Shown: positions 15,412 through 23,262, counted from the first letter of the stretch. The stretch: DNA of 27,200 nucleotides from Candidatus Heimdallarchaeota archaeon (GCA_016839875.1 JAEOTK010000011.1:1-27200), one strand, 5' to 3'. The notes: generated from the letters alone by a model not told the origin. Made by a program: numbers and translations.

Positions 15412-15789
15412 ATGGATGAGAAAAACTATTCAAAATATTCTATAAATACAAAGATTCTCAACAAACCTCTAGAATTAATTGACATTCCAAAGATTATTGA
15501 TGAAAGTAAGAAGAAATGGCAAAATTATCCTTTGGTTGAAGTAAATGATTGTGTGATCCGAGTAGGTATAATTGAAGGAGAATTTCACTGGCATAAGCAC
15601 GAAAATGAAGATGAGTTCTTCTATGTTATTGAAGGCAATCTTTACATCGATTTAGAAGATAAAACGATTGAGATTAGCCAAAAACAGGGTTTTATGATAC
15701 CAAAAGGGATTTCCCATAGAACAAGAGCACCAGAACGTACTTCAATCCTTATGGTAGAGGGAAGTACAGTAAAACCAACTGGAGATTAA
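15412..15789 (+). CDS. single-domain cupin
   Basis: Predicted protein of 125 residues. Cupin motif 1 gives the metal set HxHx4E (H61, H63, E68 in WHKHENEDE) and motif 2 contributes H102 (GISHRTRAP), so a metal-binding cupin is likely. Such small cupins act as isomerases, dioxygenases or sugar-binding proteins; which one is unknown. The start at ATG 15412 is fixed by a full AGGAGG site at 15399-15404; the upstream in-frame codons belong to the end of the LLM gene read in another frame. Co-transcribed with the LLM oxidoreductase, suggesting they act on the same metabolite. Confidence 0.88.
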   Translation: MDEKNYSKYSINTKILNKPLELIDIPKIIDESKKKWQNYPLVEVNDCVIRVGIIEGEFHWHKHENEDEFFYVIEGNLYIDLEDKTIEISQKQGFMIPKGISHRTRAPERTSILMVEGSTVKPTGD

Positions 15790-15795
15790 AGATTT

Positions 15796-15815
15796 AAAAA
15801 AAATAAGGGAAAAAA
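15796..15815 (-). terminator. double T-run after the heliorhodopsin gene
   Basis: On the minus strand this reads as T6 then T8 separated by CCCTTA, starting 8 nt after the heliorhodopsin stop codon. Confidence 0.5.
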
Positions 15816-15822
15816 GAAAGGA

Positions 15823-16632
15823 TTATTGTGGTTGAAAAACTCCAGCAAATACTAACCAAGCTAGAAGTGTTTTTGCTACTAAACTTAGAATTTGATACCA
15901 TCTTTCACCATAAAGGTAATCCTTCCATGGTCCGACTTTCTTATATTGTAATAACATATTAAATGCAAATGACATGAATAGTGCAATTTCTACAGCAAAA
16001 ATAACTGGTACAAACCATGGCATTCCTTCAGATCCAATTGCGATTCTTACGAAATAGGTTGTAATAACCACCCAAGGAATTAGTCCAGCTATCCATCCAT
16101 AGATATATGAGGTCCAATTTGTTTTTTCAGTTGTTTGATTGTGCAATTCCATCATATGACCGAATAAATTCATTAATGCGTTAATGAAGAATATGGTAAT
16201 TAGAACCCATATATCCCACACACCGAATAAAACGGCAATAAAGAAAACCATTATGGAACTTGAAAAAGCATATTCAAACCATCTGATTGGATTCATTTTC
16301 TTTTTCAGATTTTTAACATAGTAGTTATAAAGTGGTCCTGCTATTAATAAGTGAGCCAATGCTGAAAAAAGCAAAAATGAAGCTACTACTGGTCCTACTG
16401 CTGTAAAAACCACTTCAGTCTTTAATTCAGGTACTACAGGAAAGCTGGAATAATCAGGCATTATTGAGTAAAGAGTGCGAGAGAATTCCCAAAAAAATCC
16501 TGCTACTAGCATAACAATACCTTGCACAAGATGCAAGATACCCATCGCAAGATTAAATTTGCGTAAATATGTAAATTTGATAGGTGATGTTGAACCATCA
16601 TCTAATACAGTCATTTCGTTTTTTACTGACAT
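15823..16632 (-). CDS. heliorhodopsin
   Basis: Predicted protein of 269 residues with seven hydrophobic segments. Heliorhodopsin hallmarks are present in register: H34 in helix 1 (GILHLVQG), H94 in helix 2 (ALAHLLIAGP), NPIRWFEYAFSSS with R117 and counterion E120, NALMNLFGHMMELHN, and LSLVAKTLLAW with retinal Schiff-base Lys K254 and S250 four residues earlier. These match H23, H80, R104, E107, S237 and K241 of the first described heliorhodopsin (48C12). Members bind retinal but are not known as ion pumps, and have the N-terminus inside the cell. Start ATG 16632 (a TTG lies 6 nt before). TTTAAATAC lies about 25 nt upstream and no Shine-Dalgarno is seen, so the message is probably leaderless. 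No retinal-synthesis gene is in the window. Confidence 0.95.
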   Translation of the reverse strand: MSVKNEMTVLDDGSTSPIKFTYLRKFNLAMGILHLVQGIVMLVAGFFWEFSRTLYSIMPDYSSFPVVPELKTEVVFTAVGPVVASFLLFSALAHLLIAGPLYNYYVKNLKKKMNPIRWFEYAFSSSIMVFFIAVLFGVWDIWVLITIFFINALMNLFGHMMELHNQTTEKTNWTSYIYGWIAGLIPWVVITTYFVRIAIGSEGMPWFVPVIFAVEIALFMSFAFNMLLQYKKVGPWKDYLYGERWYQILSLVAKTLLAWLVFAGVFQPQ

Positions 16633-16652
16633 GGTCAAAAATTAATTAATTA

Positions 16653-16661
16653 AGTATTTAA
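16653..16661 (-). promoter_or_regulatory. TATA-like box of the heliorhodopsin gene
   Basis: TTTAAATAC on the minus strand is centred about 25 nt before ATG 16632. The 5' sequence between them (TTAATTAATTAATTTTT) holds no ribosome site. Confidence 0.45.
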
Positions 16662-16757
16662 ATGTTAACTTAGGTAAAAATTTATGCGTGTGAATGATTT
16701 ATGCACATGATTCTGTTTTAGAAGAATATTTTATAATTGAGAGATTTTAAATTCATG

Positions 16758-17387
16758 CTATTTATATTTCAACATAGCCCAATTAGTGATATCTGTTTCT
16801 GGAACAATTCTCTCGTCTATAACTTCAAAACCAAGATGCTCATAAAGACCTACATTTCCTTCAAAATTCGTTTCCAGAAAAACAGAATATCCTTCATCTT
16901 TTATCCTTTTTAACATCGGTTTGAGTAGTTTGCTACCAAATCCCTTACCTTGATAATCAGTGTCTATTCCTATATTCGCTAGATACCAGTGAGGTTCCTT
17001 GACTAAAGTTTTATGCAACTTAGTAATGTTATCTGTAATTTCAGCTATTTTTCTCATTGGCAATACTCTTTCATCTTTTTGTTTCGACATCATTCTTGCC
17101 ATCGTAAGTGTTCCACTTCTCAAGGATCTCCAAATTCCCATATGTTCCTTACCTGGTGGTAACCATTTAGCAGTTCCCTCTATGTTCTTAGAAGGAGCGT
17201 ATACTTCCCCTTTTCTTACTCCATCTCGTAGAAGAAATTCCCATAGAGAAGGAGAGTATTTTACTCTTTCTTCCTCATTTGGAAAAATGAGACAAATGAG
17301 TGGATCATTATGAAAAGATCTAGTCAGTACTTGCGATGCTTTCTTAAGATCGCTTTTCTGTAGTAAGTATAAGTCTTTGATAGTCAT
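16758..17387 (-). CDS. GNAT-family N-acetyltransferase
   Basis: Predicted protein of 209 residues. The C-terminal half has a complete acetyl-CoA site: WYLANIGIDTDYQGKGFG (Q146-G151 is the Q/RxxGxG/A loop), then the SKLLKPMLKRIKDEGY helix and a LYEHLGFEV motif B. The N-terminal part with FHNDPLICLIFPNEEER and KWLPPG resembles GNAT proteins of the puromycin-acetyltransferase-like subgroup. Substrate unknown. The nearest neighbours on the same strand are the heliorhodopsin downstream and the GH20 gene upstream, each separated by about 90-125 nt with their own promoters, so no operon is implied. Confidence 0.85.
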   Translation of the reverse strand: MTIKDLYLLQKSDLKKASQVLTRSFHNDPLICLIFPNEEERVKYSPSLWEFLLRDGVRKGEVYAPSKNIEGTAKWLPPGKEHMGIWRSLRSGTLTMARMMSKQKDERVLPMRKIAEITDNITKLHKTLVKEPHWYLANIGIDTDYQGKGFGSKLLKPMLKRIKDEGYSVFLETNFEGNVGLYEHLGFEVIDERIVPETDITNWAMLKYK

Positions 17388-17475
17388 TGTATTAATCTAC
17401 TGATAATAGGTAACTATTAAAAAATTATGCTGGCACAACGAAGAGCTTATCGAATTTGCATCTATAATTCCTTTG

Positions 17476-19026
17476 TTAAACATATGGCCAGATGAACCAC
17501 TTGTAGAATAATAATAATCTCTTCAACAAACTTGGATCTGACTCCTCAATCTTTGCAGTTGGGATGCCAAATGAGTTGATTTTTTTGAGCACGAATGGAA
17601 GCTTCTCCTTAAAGTTGTCATAATTCTTCTTCGATTTTTTGGTCCATGCAACCTCAGAAGATGCAATTAGTCTTGGAAAAATTTGCCATCCCAATCTCGC
17701 AATGTTTGGAACCCATTCTGTCCAAAGAGGTGCTTCAACACCAATAACATTCTTCTTGTATTTTTCTTCTAGTTCTTTAGGAATTGGATCAAAATGATAG
17801 AAAGTTCTTAGGGGAAACATGAGATAGTTATAATCTAGATAAGTATTCTTCATACTAGACATAACAAATTTTCTATTTTTTCTCAGAAATTTGTTTCTTG
17901 TTTTTCCTTTCCCTAACCACCATTGAACAACAGCTGAATCATCTAAAGACTCATCCAATATCTGATTCCAACCCATTATTGTTTTACCTTTAGATTTTAA
18001 GTACGAAGACATCCTGTTTGTGAAATAAACCTGCAATTCATGTTCATCCTTCAATCCTTCATTTTTTATTCTCTCTTGACATTGAGGACATTTTTTCCAT
18101 CTTCTCTTGGGAGCTTCATCACCACCAATGTGGATAACATCAGAAGGAAATATCTCAATAATTTCATCCAATATGTCTTGGAGAAACTCAAAAGTTGTTT
18201 CTTTTCCAGCACAGTAGATATCTCTATAAATTCCTCCTTTGGTTTTCACCTCTATCTGCTGACCAGTACATGATAGTTCAGGATAAGAAGCTAATGCAGC
18301 TGAGCAATGTCCTGGAATTTCAATTTCAGGGATAACTTGTATGAACCTTTCTTGAGCATAATCTACTACGTCTCGAATCTCATCTTGAGTATAGAATCCC
18401 TCATGAGGGTCCCCTCTATAAAAACCAGGAAGATAACCTCCAATTTTACTATCTTTGCGTTTCGAACCTATTTCGGTTAATTTTGGGTATTTCTTTATCT
18501 CAATTCTCCATCCTTGATCCTCAGTTAAATGCCAGTGAAAAATATTCAATTTGAGAAGAGCCATAGTATCAAGAATTTTCTTGATAGTATCTATGGGATG
18601 ATAATGCCTGCCTACATCAAGCATAAAACCACGATAAGAAAATCGAGGATAATCTTTGATTCTTAACTGAGGTATAGCTAAATACTCTTCTTTGTCTCGG
18701 ATTATTTGAAAAATTGTTTGAACTGCATAGAATGCTCCAGCATCAAATTGTGCAGAAATTCGGATGATGTTTTTACTAATATCTAGTATATATTCTTCCT
18801 CTTTCATTTCACTAGAGGTTCCTGAATATTCGAGTATGATTATATCTGAATCTCGAGTCTCTTGAGATATTTGAAGCTCATATCCACATCGATTTTGTAT
18901 CATACTCTGCAGATAATCTGCAATTAGACAGAAGTTGGGAGAAGTGTGTATTATTGTATTTGAAGTTAAAATGAAGTGTCCCTCAGATAATTGTGCTTCT
19001 TGAGGTTCAGGTATAACAGGAATCAT
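17476..19026 (-). CDS. beta-N-acetylhexosaminidase, GH20, cytoplasmic
   Basis: Predicted protein of 516 residues. The N-terminal alpha/beta domain of GH20 (GH20b, about 1-125, MIPVIPEPQE...) is followed by the TIM barrel. Landmarks: YRGFMLDVGRHYHP, FHWHLTEDQGWRIEI, PEIEIPGHCSAAL, and the catalytic HIGGDE at 299-304 with D303 (stabilises the N-acetyl group) and E304 (acid/base). A CPQCQ insertion follows. The enzyme releases terminal GlcNAc or GalNAc. There is no signal peptide, so it probably acts inside the cell on imported chito-oligosaccharides or glycans. ATG 19026 is chosen over TTG 19044: CTTATATT lies about 25 nt upstream, indicating a leaderless mRNA. Confidence 0.92.
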   Translation of the reverse strand: MIPVIPEPQEAQLSEGHFILTSNTIIHTSPNFCLIADYLQSMIQNRCGYELQISQETRDSDIIILEYSGTSSEMKEEEYILDISKNIIRISAQFDAGAFYAVQTIFQIIRDKEEYLAIPQLRIKDYPRFSYRGFMLDVGRHYHPIDTIKKILDTMALLKLNIFHWHLTEDQGWRIEIKKYPKLTEIGSKRKDSKIGGYLPGFYRGDPHEGFYTQDEIRDVVDYAQERFIQVIPEIEIPGHCSAALASYPELSCTGQQIEVKTKGGIYRDIYCAGKETTFEFLQDILDEIIEIFPSDVIHIGGDEAPKRRWKKCPQCQERIKNEGLKDEHELQVYFTNRMSSYLKSKGKTIMGWNQILDESLDDSAVVQWWLGKGKTRNKFLRKNRKFVMSSMKNTYLDYNYLMFPLRTFYHFDPIPKELEEKYKKNVIGVEAPLWTEWVPNIARLGWQIFPRLIASSEVAWTKKSKKNYDNFKEKLPFVLKKINSFGIPTAKIEESDPSLLKRLLLFYKWFIWPYV

Positions 19027-19047
19027 CAGAGAGAAAATTCTCAAACT

Positions 19048-19055
19048 AATATAAG
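19048..19055 (-). promoter_or_regulatory. TATA box of the GH20 gene
   Basis: CTTATATT on the minus strand is about 25 nt before ATG 19026 and lies inside the longer TTG-started frame only by 3 nt of spacing, so the ATG start is favoured. Confidence 0.4.
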
Positions 19056-19102
19056 ATACTATCTATGGATTTTCAAGTGTTTCATTAATCAATTAAAACA
19101 GC

Positions 19103-19115
19103 AATATATATAGTT
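19103..19115 (+). promoter_or_regulatory. promoter of the ferredoxin-AOR operon
   Basis: CAATATATATAG is the best TATA box in the 145-nt gap between the divergent GH20 and ferredoxin genes. It predicts a leader of about 35-40 nt containing AAGGGGT (about 19157-19163) as a weak ribosome site before ATG 19172. Confidence 0.4.
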
Positions 19116-19171
19116 AAGAATATCTAAGAATGATTAAATAAAAGAAGTCTATACAAAGGGGTAAATTCTAA

Positions 19172-19606
19172 ATGTCTAAAAAACGGTTAAGAGTAAAATA
19201 TCTTGATAGATGTATTGGTTGTTTAGAATGTGTTTATGCATGCTCTAGAATTAACGAGAAACTCCTCTCTAATTATAGATCATCTATACATGTGAGTGCT
19301 AAGGGAGGAATAGAAAGAAATTATGTTGTAGCTGTTTGTAGGGGATGTAGAAAACCTCCCTGTGCTCCAGTATGTCCTATTCAAGGAGCAATTATCCCAA
19401 GGGAAGGAGGAGGAGTCATTGTTGATAGAGAGGTTTGTGATGCAACAAAATGCAATCAAGAATGTGTTGACGCCTGCATTATTCCAGGTGCAATTCATGT
19501 TGATATTGATATCAACAAAGCAATTGTTTGCAGACAATGTGGATCATGTGTAAGATTCTGTTCAACTGGAGTCCTGGTTATGGATGAACCAGTAGGAGAT
19601 TGGTAG
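19172..19606 (+). CDS. polyferredoxin with four 4Fe-4S clusters, AOR partner
   Basis: Predicted protein of 144 residues with sixteen cluster cysteines: C14/17/20/24, C56/59/64/68, C89/94/98/102 and C120/123/126/130. This is the pattern of HycB/DmsB-type electron-transfer subunits with four [4Fe-4S] clusters. It is a soluble electron carrier, with no membrane segment or export signal. It is immediately followed by the aldehyde ferredoxin oxidoreductase gene, whose ribosome site GGTGAG overlaps this gene's TAG stop codon, so the two are translated together. Likely role: accept electrons from the tungsten enzyme and pass them to ferredoxin or another acceptor. Confidence 0.92.
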   Translation: MSKKRLRVKYLDRCIGCLECVYACSRINEKLLSNYRSSIHVSAKGGIERNYVVAVCRGCRKPPCAPVCPIQGAIIPREGGGVIVDREVCDATKCNQECVDACIIPGAIHVDIDINKAIVCRQCGSCVRFCSTGVLVMDEPVGDW

Positions 19607-19614
19607 GTGAGCTG

Positions 19615-21393
19615 ATGATATACCCAAACATACTTGAAATAGATCTAAGTTCTGAAACGTTTGAATTTTATGAAGACAACGAGCTATTCGATAAATACCT
19701 TGGAGGGATTGGATTAGCTATTGAGTTGTTTAAACGAAATATTAAACAAGGAATTGATCCTCTATCTCCAGAGAACGCTGCTGTTTTCGCTATAGGACCA
19801 ATGAATTCATTTTATCCTGTAGCTTCTAAAACTTCTGCAGTTTTCAAGAGTCCTCTAACTGGAAATCTTGGTGAATCATATGCAGGTGGAAGATTATCTA
19901 CTGCTATGAGATTTGGAAACATAGGAGCTATAATTGTTAAAGGGAGAGCAGACCAACCTTCTTATTTTGTTCATAGAAATGGTGAAACAGAATTTTGTAA
20001 TGCTGGACCTATTAGATTCATGTACCCAAATACAGCAGGTAGAATCATAAGAGAAAATGTTGGTTTCCCAGGAAGAAGATCAGTAATAACTATTGGACCA
20101 GCTGGAGAAAGAATGGTTCCTTATGCAGGAGCTACTGTTGATAGATTTAGGCACTTTGGACGACTTGGACTAGGAGCTGTCTTGGGAAGTAAGAATCTCA
20201 AAGGATTTGTCATTATTGGAGATCAACCAATTTCACTTGAAATAAATACTGATTACCAAAATTACAGAAAGGTTTTTACTGAGATTTATAAGAAAACTAC
20301 AGAGACAGAGTTGATGTCAAAATACCATGTTTTAGGTACACCAGCAGGCATATTACCGTTGAATGTTCTTAAGTCACTTCCAACAAGGAATTTTCGTGAT
20401 AGCACATTTACATTTGCTGAGAACATATCTGGTGAATACTTTGCTGAAGAATTACTTGCGAGAAGAGTTGCATGCGGAGGATGTCCTCTAGGTTGTATAC
20501 ATCTTGGTATTTTGCGAGAAAGATATTCAAGTGAATCAGTTGGTGATATTCATACAATTGTAGTCTCTTATGATTATGAGTTAATCTATGCTCTCGGATC
20601 AAACTTGCTGATTAAAGACGCTTCAGATGTTTTAAGATTAATTGAAGCTGTTGAAAGAGAAGGAATGGATGTAATAAGTACAGGAGTAGTACTAGGTTGG
20701 TTAGCTGAAGCTTACGAGAAGAATCTAATCTCTCCTGAAGATACAAAAGGTCAAATCATTCGCTTTGGCCATGTGGAAGATTTTCTAAAAATTATACCCC
20801 GAATTTCAGCAGCTGATCCAGAAGAGGAGCTCTTTTTCCTTGCTTCAAAAGGAGTAGATGCATTAGTTGAAAAATATGGTGGAAGGGAGTATGCAATATC
20901 TATAGCTAAAGTTGAACCTGCTGGTTATAGTACAGGAAAGTTTGCAATTATGGGGCAGGTGATAGGTGGACGACACAGTCACCTAGATAACGCAGGATAC
21001 TCGTTAGATCAAAAAACACTTACTAATCCGGTTTCTTCAACAGATGGACTAATGCAACTAGTTATCGAAGAAGAGTGGAGAAACGTACTCAACTCATTTG
21101 TAGTCTGTCTATTTGCAAGAGGAGTCTATGATATCGATACATCTTTGAAAGCTCTTGAAGCACTCAAGATAAATAGAACATCAGATGACCTTGAAAGCTT
21201 TGGAAAGGAAATCCAGAAAAAGCGATTAGCATTCAAATATCAAGAAGGATTTAAGTTATCTGAAGTTCAAAAGAAATTACCTCAAAGGTTCTATGAAATG
21301 ATGACGGCTCATGGTCCAGTGAAGAAGAAATCAATAGATGAGTTATTCGAGGAATACGAACAAATTTCCAAACAAAGATATGGGGTTGCTTAA
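19615..21393 (+). CDS. tungsten-containing aldehyde ferredoxin oxidoreductase
   Basis: Predicted protein of 592 residues, standard AOR length. Features: the N-terminal pterin-binding domain with LGGIGLAIELF, AIGPMNSFYPVASKTSAVFKS-type region and GGRLSTAMRFGNIGAIIVKG; the GRLGLGAVLGSKNLKGFVI motif; and the 4Fe-4S ligands C287, C290 and C294 (CGGCPLGC), with the fourth Cys in FVVCLFARGVYD. The enzyme oxidises aldehydes to carboxylic acids with a tungsto-bispterin cofactor. The specific aldehyde is unknown. ATG 19615 is chosen because GGTGAG lies 4 nt upstream; the TTG at 19600 overlaps the ferredoxin gene. The two-subunit arrangement with a polyferredoxin recalls WOR5-type and bacterial AorAB enzymes. 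Convergent with the regulator gene, 11 nt between stops. Confidence 0.94.
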   Translation: MIYPNILEIDLSSETFEFYEDNELFDKYLGGIGLAIELFKRNIKQGIDPLSPENAAVFAIGPMNSFYPVASKTSAVFKSPLTGNLGESYAGGRLSTAMRFGNIGAIIVKGRADQPSYFVHRNGETEFCNAGPIRFMYPNTAGRIIRENVGFPGRRSVITIGPAGERMVPYAGATVDRFRHFGRLGLGAVLGSKNLKGFVIIGDQPISLEINTDYQNYRKVFTEIYKKTTETELMSKYHVLGTPAGILPLNVLKSLPTRNFRDSTFTFAENISGEYFAEELLARRVACGGCPLGCIHLGILRERYSSESVGDIHTIVVSYDYELIYALGSNLLIKDASDVLRLIEAVEREGMDVISTGVVLGWLAEAYEKNLISPEDTKGQIIRFGHVEDFLKIIPRISAADPEEELFFLASKGVDALVEKYGGREYAISIAKVEPAGYSTGKFAIMGQVIGGRHSHLDNAGYSLDQKTLTNPVSSTDGLMQLVIEEEWRNVLNSFVVCLFARGVYDIDTSLKALEALKINRTSDDLESFGKEIQKKRLAFKYQEGFKLSEVQKKLPQRFYEMMTAHGPVKKKSIDELFEEYEQISKQRYGVA

Positions 21394-21404
21394 TTATTAT
21401 TTCA

Positions 21405-22190
21405 TCATTTATCTTCTAAATACTTGGTATCTATATATCCTCCAAAAGAAGAGATGTATTGAACAACAATATCTTCTTCAGAGACTTTATCCTTTTCTAA
21501 CTCTTTTTGAAGATCTAAAGTCAAATCCTTTAGCTTCTTGAAATAATCGTAAACTATCTCATATAATCTAACAAGATGTTCAGTTTTCCAGGTTTTGATT
21601 AAATACATGTTCATCATTGCATGAGTTCTCAGAACATCATAATCTTCAATATCTTTTCCCTCAAAATTTTCTTTCTTCTTTAATTGTTTTCCATGAAATA
21701 CAATGGAATTGATTATCGAATTTTGGATATTAGAAGAAAGTGAATTTGAGTGTTTTAGTCGGTTTATTGTTTTATCATCATCAATTTTACTCAAGAAACG
21801 ATTAATAATATGTTTTCTAATTTCATCTTCTTTTCCTTGAACAATTTTCTCTCTAATACCTTTAACTCGCTCTACACTTTCTTCTTCAAGATCTCCAAAC
21901 TCTTCTCTCTCTTCAGTTGCAATTTTCTTCAGATCATCAGATAAAATATAGTATTTCCCCCTCTTAGCTGTTGACATATCTTTATCAAGAACTATTAAAC
22001 CACTGTCAAGCAATTGTCTTGCATACCTATAGGTTGTTGGTTCAGGTTTTCCTATTAAATTGGAAATTTGTCTTAAATTTAGGGAACCGTACCAAGCCAA
22101 ACATGAAACAATACTAAACTGAATTTCATTTTCATGAAGTTTAACAAATGATTCCTGAAGTTGTTTCAGCTTTCTTTCTTTTGTACTCAT
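21405..22190 (-). CDS. winged-helix transcription regulator with helical C-terminal domain
   Basis: Predicted protein of 261 residues. Residues about 25-90 form an ArsR/MarR-like winged helix: FSIVSCLAWYGSLNLRQIS, recognition helix KPEPTTYRYARQLLDSGLIV, wing MSTAKRGKYYILSD. The rest (about 95-261) is a charged, mostly helical domain without a recognisable ligand site; it probably serves dimerisation or sensing. GAGG about 7 nt before the ATG is the ribosome site. Its promoter region carries three palindromes with a TGAAAAC/G half-site, one of them overlapping its own TATA box, so self-repression is likely. The family cannot be named more precisely by eye. Confidence 0.82.
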   Translation of the reverse strand: MSTKERKLKQLQESFVKLHENEIQFSIVSCLAWYGSLNLRQISNLIGKPEPTTYRYARQLLDSGLIVLDKDMSTAKRGKYYILSDDLKKIATEEREEFGDLEEESVERVKGIREKIVQGKEDEIRKHIINRFLSKIDDDKTINRLKHSNSLSSNIQNSIINSIVFHGKQLKKKENFEGKDIEDYDVLRTHAMMNMYLIKTWKTEHLVRLYEIVYDYFKKLKDLTLDLQKELEKDKVSEEDIVVQYISSFGGYIDTKYLEDK

Positions 22191-22230
22191 TTATATCCTC
22201 TAGTGAATCTAGTGAAAATCAGCTCTTAAA

Positions 22231-22320
22231 GTTTTCGTTTTGAAAACCTTTTCATTTGAAAAGGTTTTTATAGAACAGTGACAAAATATTCTAAAATGAA
22301 ATGGTTTTCATTATGAAAAC
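22231..22320. promoter_or_regulatory. triple-palindrome operator region between regulator and small coiled-coil gene
   Basis: Three inverted repeats built on one half-site. IR1 22231-22247: GTTTTC/GAAAAC around 5 nt. IR2 22243-22268: perfect 12-nt arms AAAACCTTTTCA and TGAAAAGGTTTT around TT. IR3 22304-22320: perfect 8-nt arms GTTTTCAT/ATGAAAAC around one T. IR1 and IR2 share bases. On the minus strand CTATAAAAAC (about 22264-22273) is the likely TATA box of the regulator gene and runs into IR2. IR3 lies in the upstream region of the plus-strand small gene. Confidence 0.6.
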
Positions 22321-22344
22321 TAATTCATTGTATTGGTGAGAATC

Positions 22345-22473
22345 TTGAAAAGTGAAGAGATGGCGGAGGAGCTAGAAAAGGAAATTCGAAAGCTCAAACA
22401 GGATCTAAACGAATTAAGAAGAATGAAGAGAGCAATTTCAAAAGAGAACTTCAGTCAGGACATAGTCTGGTAG
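22345..22473 (+). CDS. 42-residue charged coiled-coil small protein
   Basis: Short open frame ending at TAG 22471-22473. TTG 22345 has GGTGAG 4 nt upstream and gives 42 residues; ATG 22360, with GTGA just upstream, gives 37. The protein (KSEEMAEELEKEIRKLKQ then DLNELRRMKRAISKENFS) is almost entirely heptad-like helix with Leu/Ile at spaced positions, ending QDIVW. It is transcribed away from the winged-helix regulator through the triple-palindrome region, so it may be that regulator's main target or its partner. No known family. A T7 run lies about 110 nt downstream. Confidence 0.5.
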   Translation: MKSEEMAEELEKEIRKLKQDLNELRRMKRAISKENFSQDIVW

Positions 22474-22584
22474 ATTTTCCCTATTAACCTAATATTGCTA
22501 GAGATAAGTATTGTTCGCAGATCACCTAAAAATGAGAACACAGATAGGGAAGCACTACTGTTGAAGAAACTCTCACCTTTCTTC

Positions 22585-22597
22585 TTTTTTTCTTTTT
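22585..22597 (+). terminator. T-rich run between the small coiled-coil gene and the DinB gene
   Basis: T7-C-T5 follows a region of about 110 nt (22474-22584) with no gene that I can recognise. It may terminate the small-protein transcript. Confidence 0.4.
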
Positions 22598-22676
22598 CAA
22601 AGAAATATAAATAATTCATTTCTTTTACACGAAATTTAAATATCAGCTACATTTGTAAAACAGAAGAGGTAATAAT

Positions 22677-23252
22677 ATGACCGAAATACTCTCAGGAAAA
22701 GATCTTATAATCTCAACTTTTGAAATTACTGAAATCAATTTTTTAATGTCATTAAAGGGTTTGAAACCAGAGTTAGTTTCCAAACAATTCAATAAAGAAG
22801 TTAATCATCTAGCCTGGATTGTTGGACACTGTGTATCTCACATAGATTCGTATCTTTCTATCTATACAGATGAAAGAGAACTAACGAAAGAACAAAGAGA
22901 TTACTATGCATATGGAGCTGTAAAAGAGGATATACAAGAGTACAATTTTTCATACAAAGAACTAATTGATAATTACCTACTAATCTCAGAGGAGTTTTTT
23001 GAAAAACTCTATGATTTACCTGAAGAGAAATTCTATGTCAAACCGTTTCCTGATGCTAGAGAAAATCTTTACCAATACATTCAGCGAATAACTCTTCACA
23101 TAATGGGCCACACAGGTCAGATTGTTCTAATAAGAAGGATATTGAAAAATCCTTTTTGGAGTTTCATTGGAGGAGTATCTGAAGATGAAATAAGCGAATT
23201 GAAAAATGATTGGTTACAATGGTGGAAGGAAAACAAAGACAATTATAACTAA
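22677..23252 (+). CDS. DinB/YfiT-like four-helix metalloprotein
   Basis: Predicted protein of 191 residues with the DinB pattern of a four-helix bundle and a metal-binding His set: H44, H51 and H55 in VNHLAWIVGHCVSHID and H141, H145 in TLHIMGHTGQI. The DinB triad would be H51, H141 and H145. The superfamily includes thiol-dependent transferases using bacillithiol or mycothiol and other poorly known enzymes; the substrate here is unknown. GAGGT lies 8 nt before the ATG, and ATTTAAATATC about 45 nt before it is a TATA-like box. Convergent with the TPR gene, 10 nt between stops. Confidence 0.87.
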   Translation: MTEILSGKDLIISTFEITEINFLMSLKGLKPELVSKQFNKEVNHLAWIVGHCVSHIDSYLSIYTDERELTKEQRDYYAYGAVKEDIQEYNFSYKELIDNYLLISEEFFEKLYDLPEEKFYVKPFPDARENLYQYIQRITLHIMGHTGQIVLIRRILKNPFWSFIGGVSEDEISELKNDWLQWWKENKDNYN

Positions 23253-23262
23253 ACAATATAAT

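Noticed and set aside
22474..22676. Search for a tRNA or box C/D RNA in the 200-nt gap
   Set aside because: No cloverleaf, no GTTCRA-type T-loop in a paired context, and no C (RTGATGA) and D (CTGA) box pair was found.
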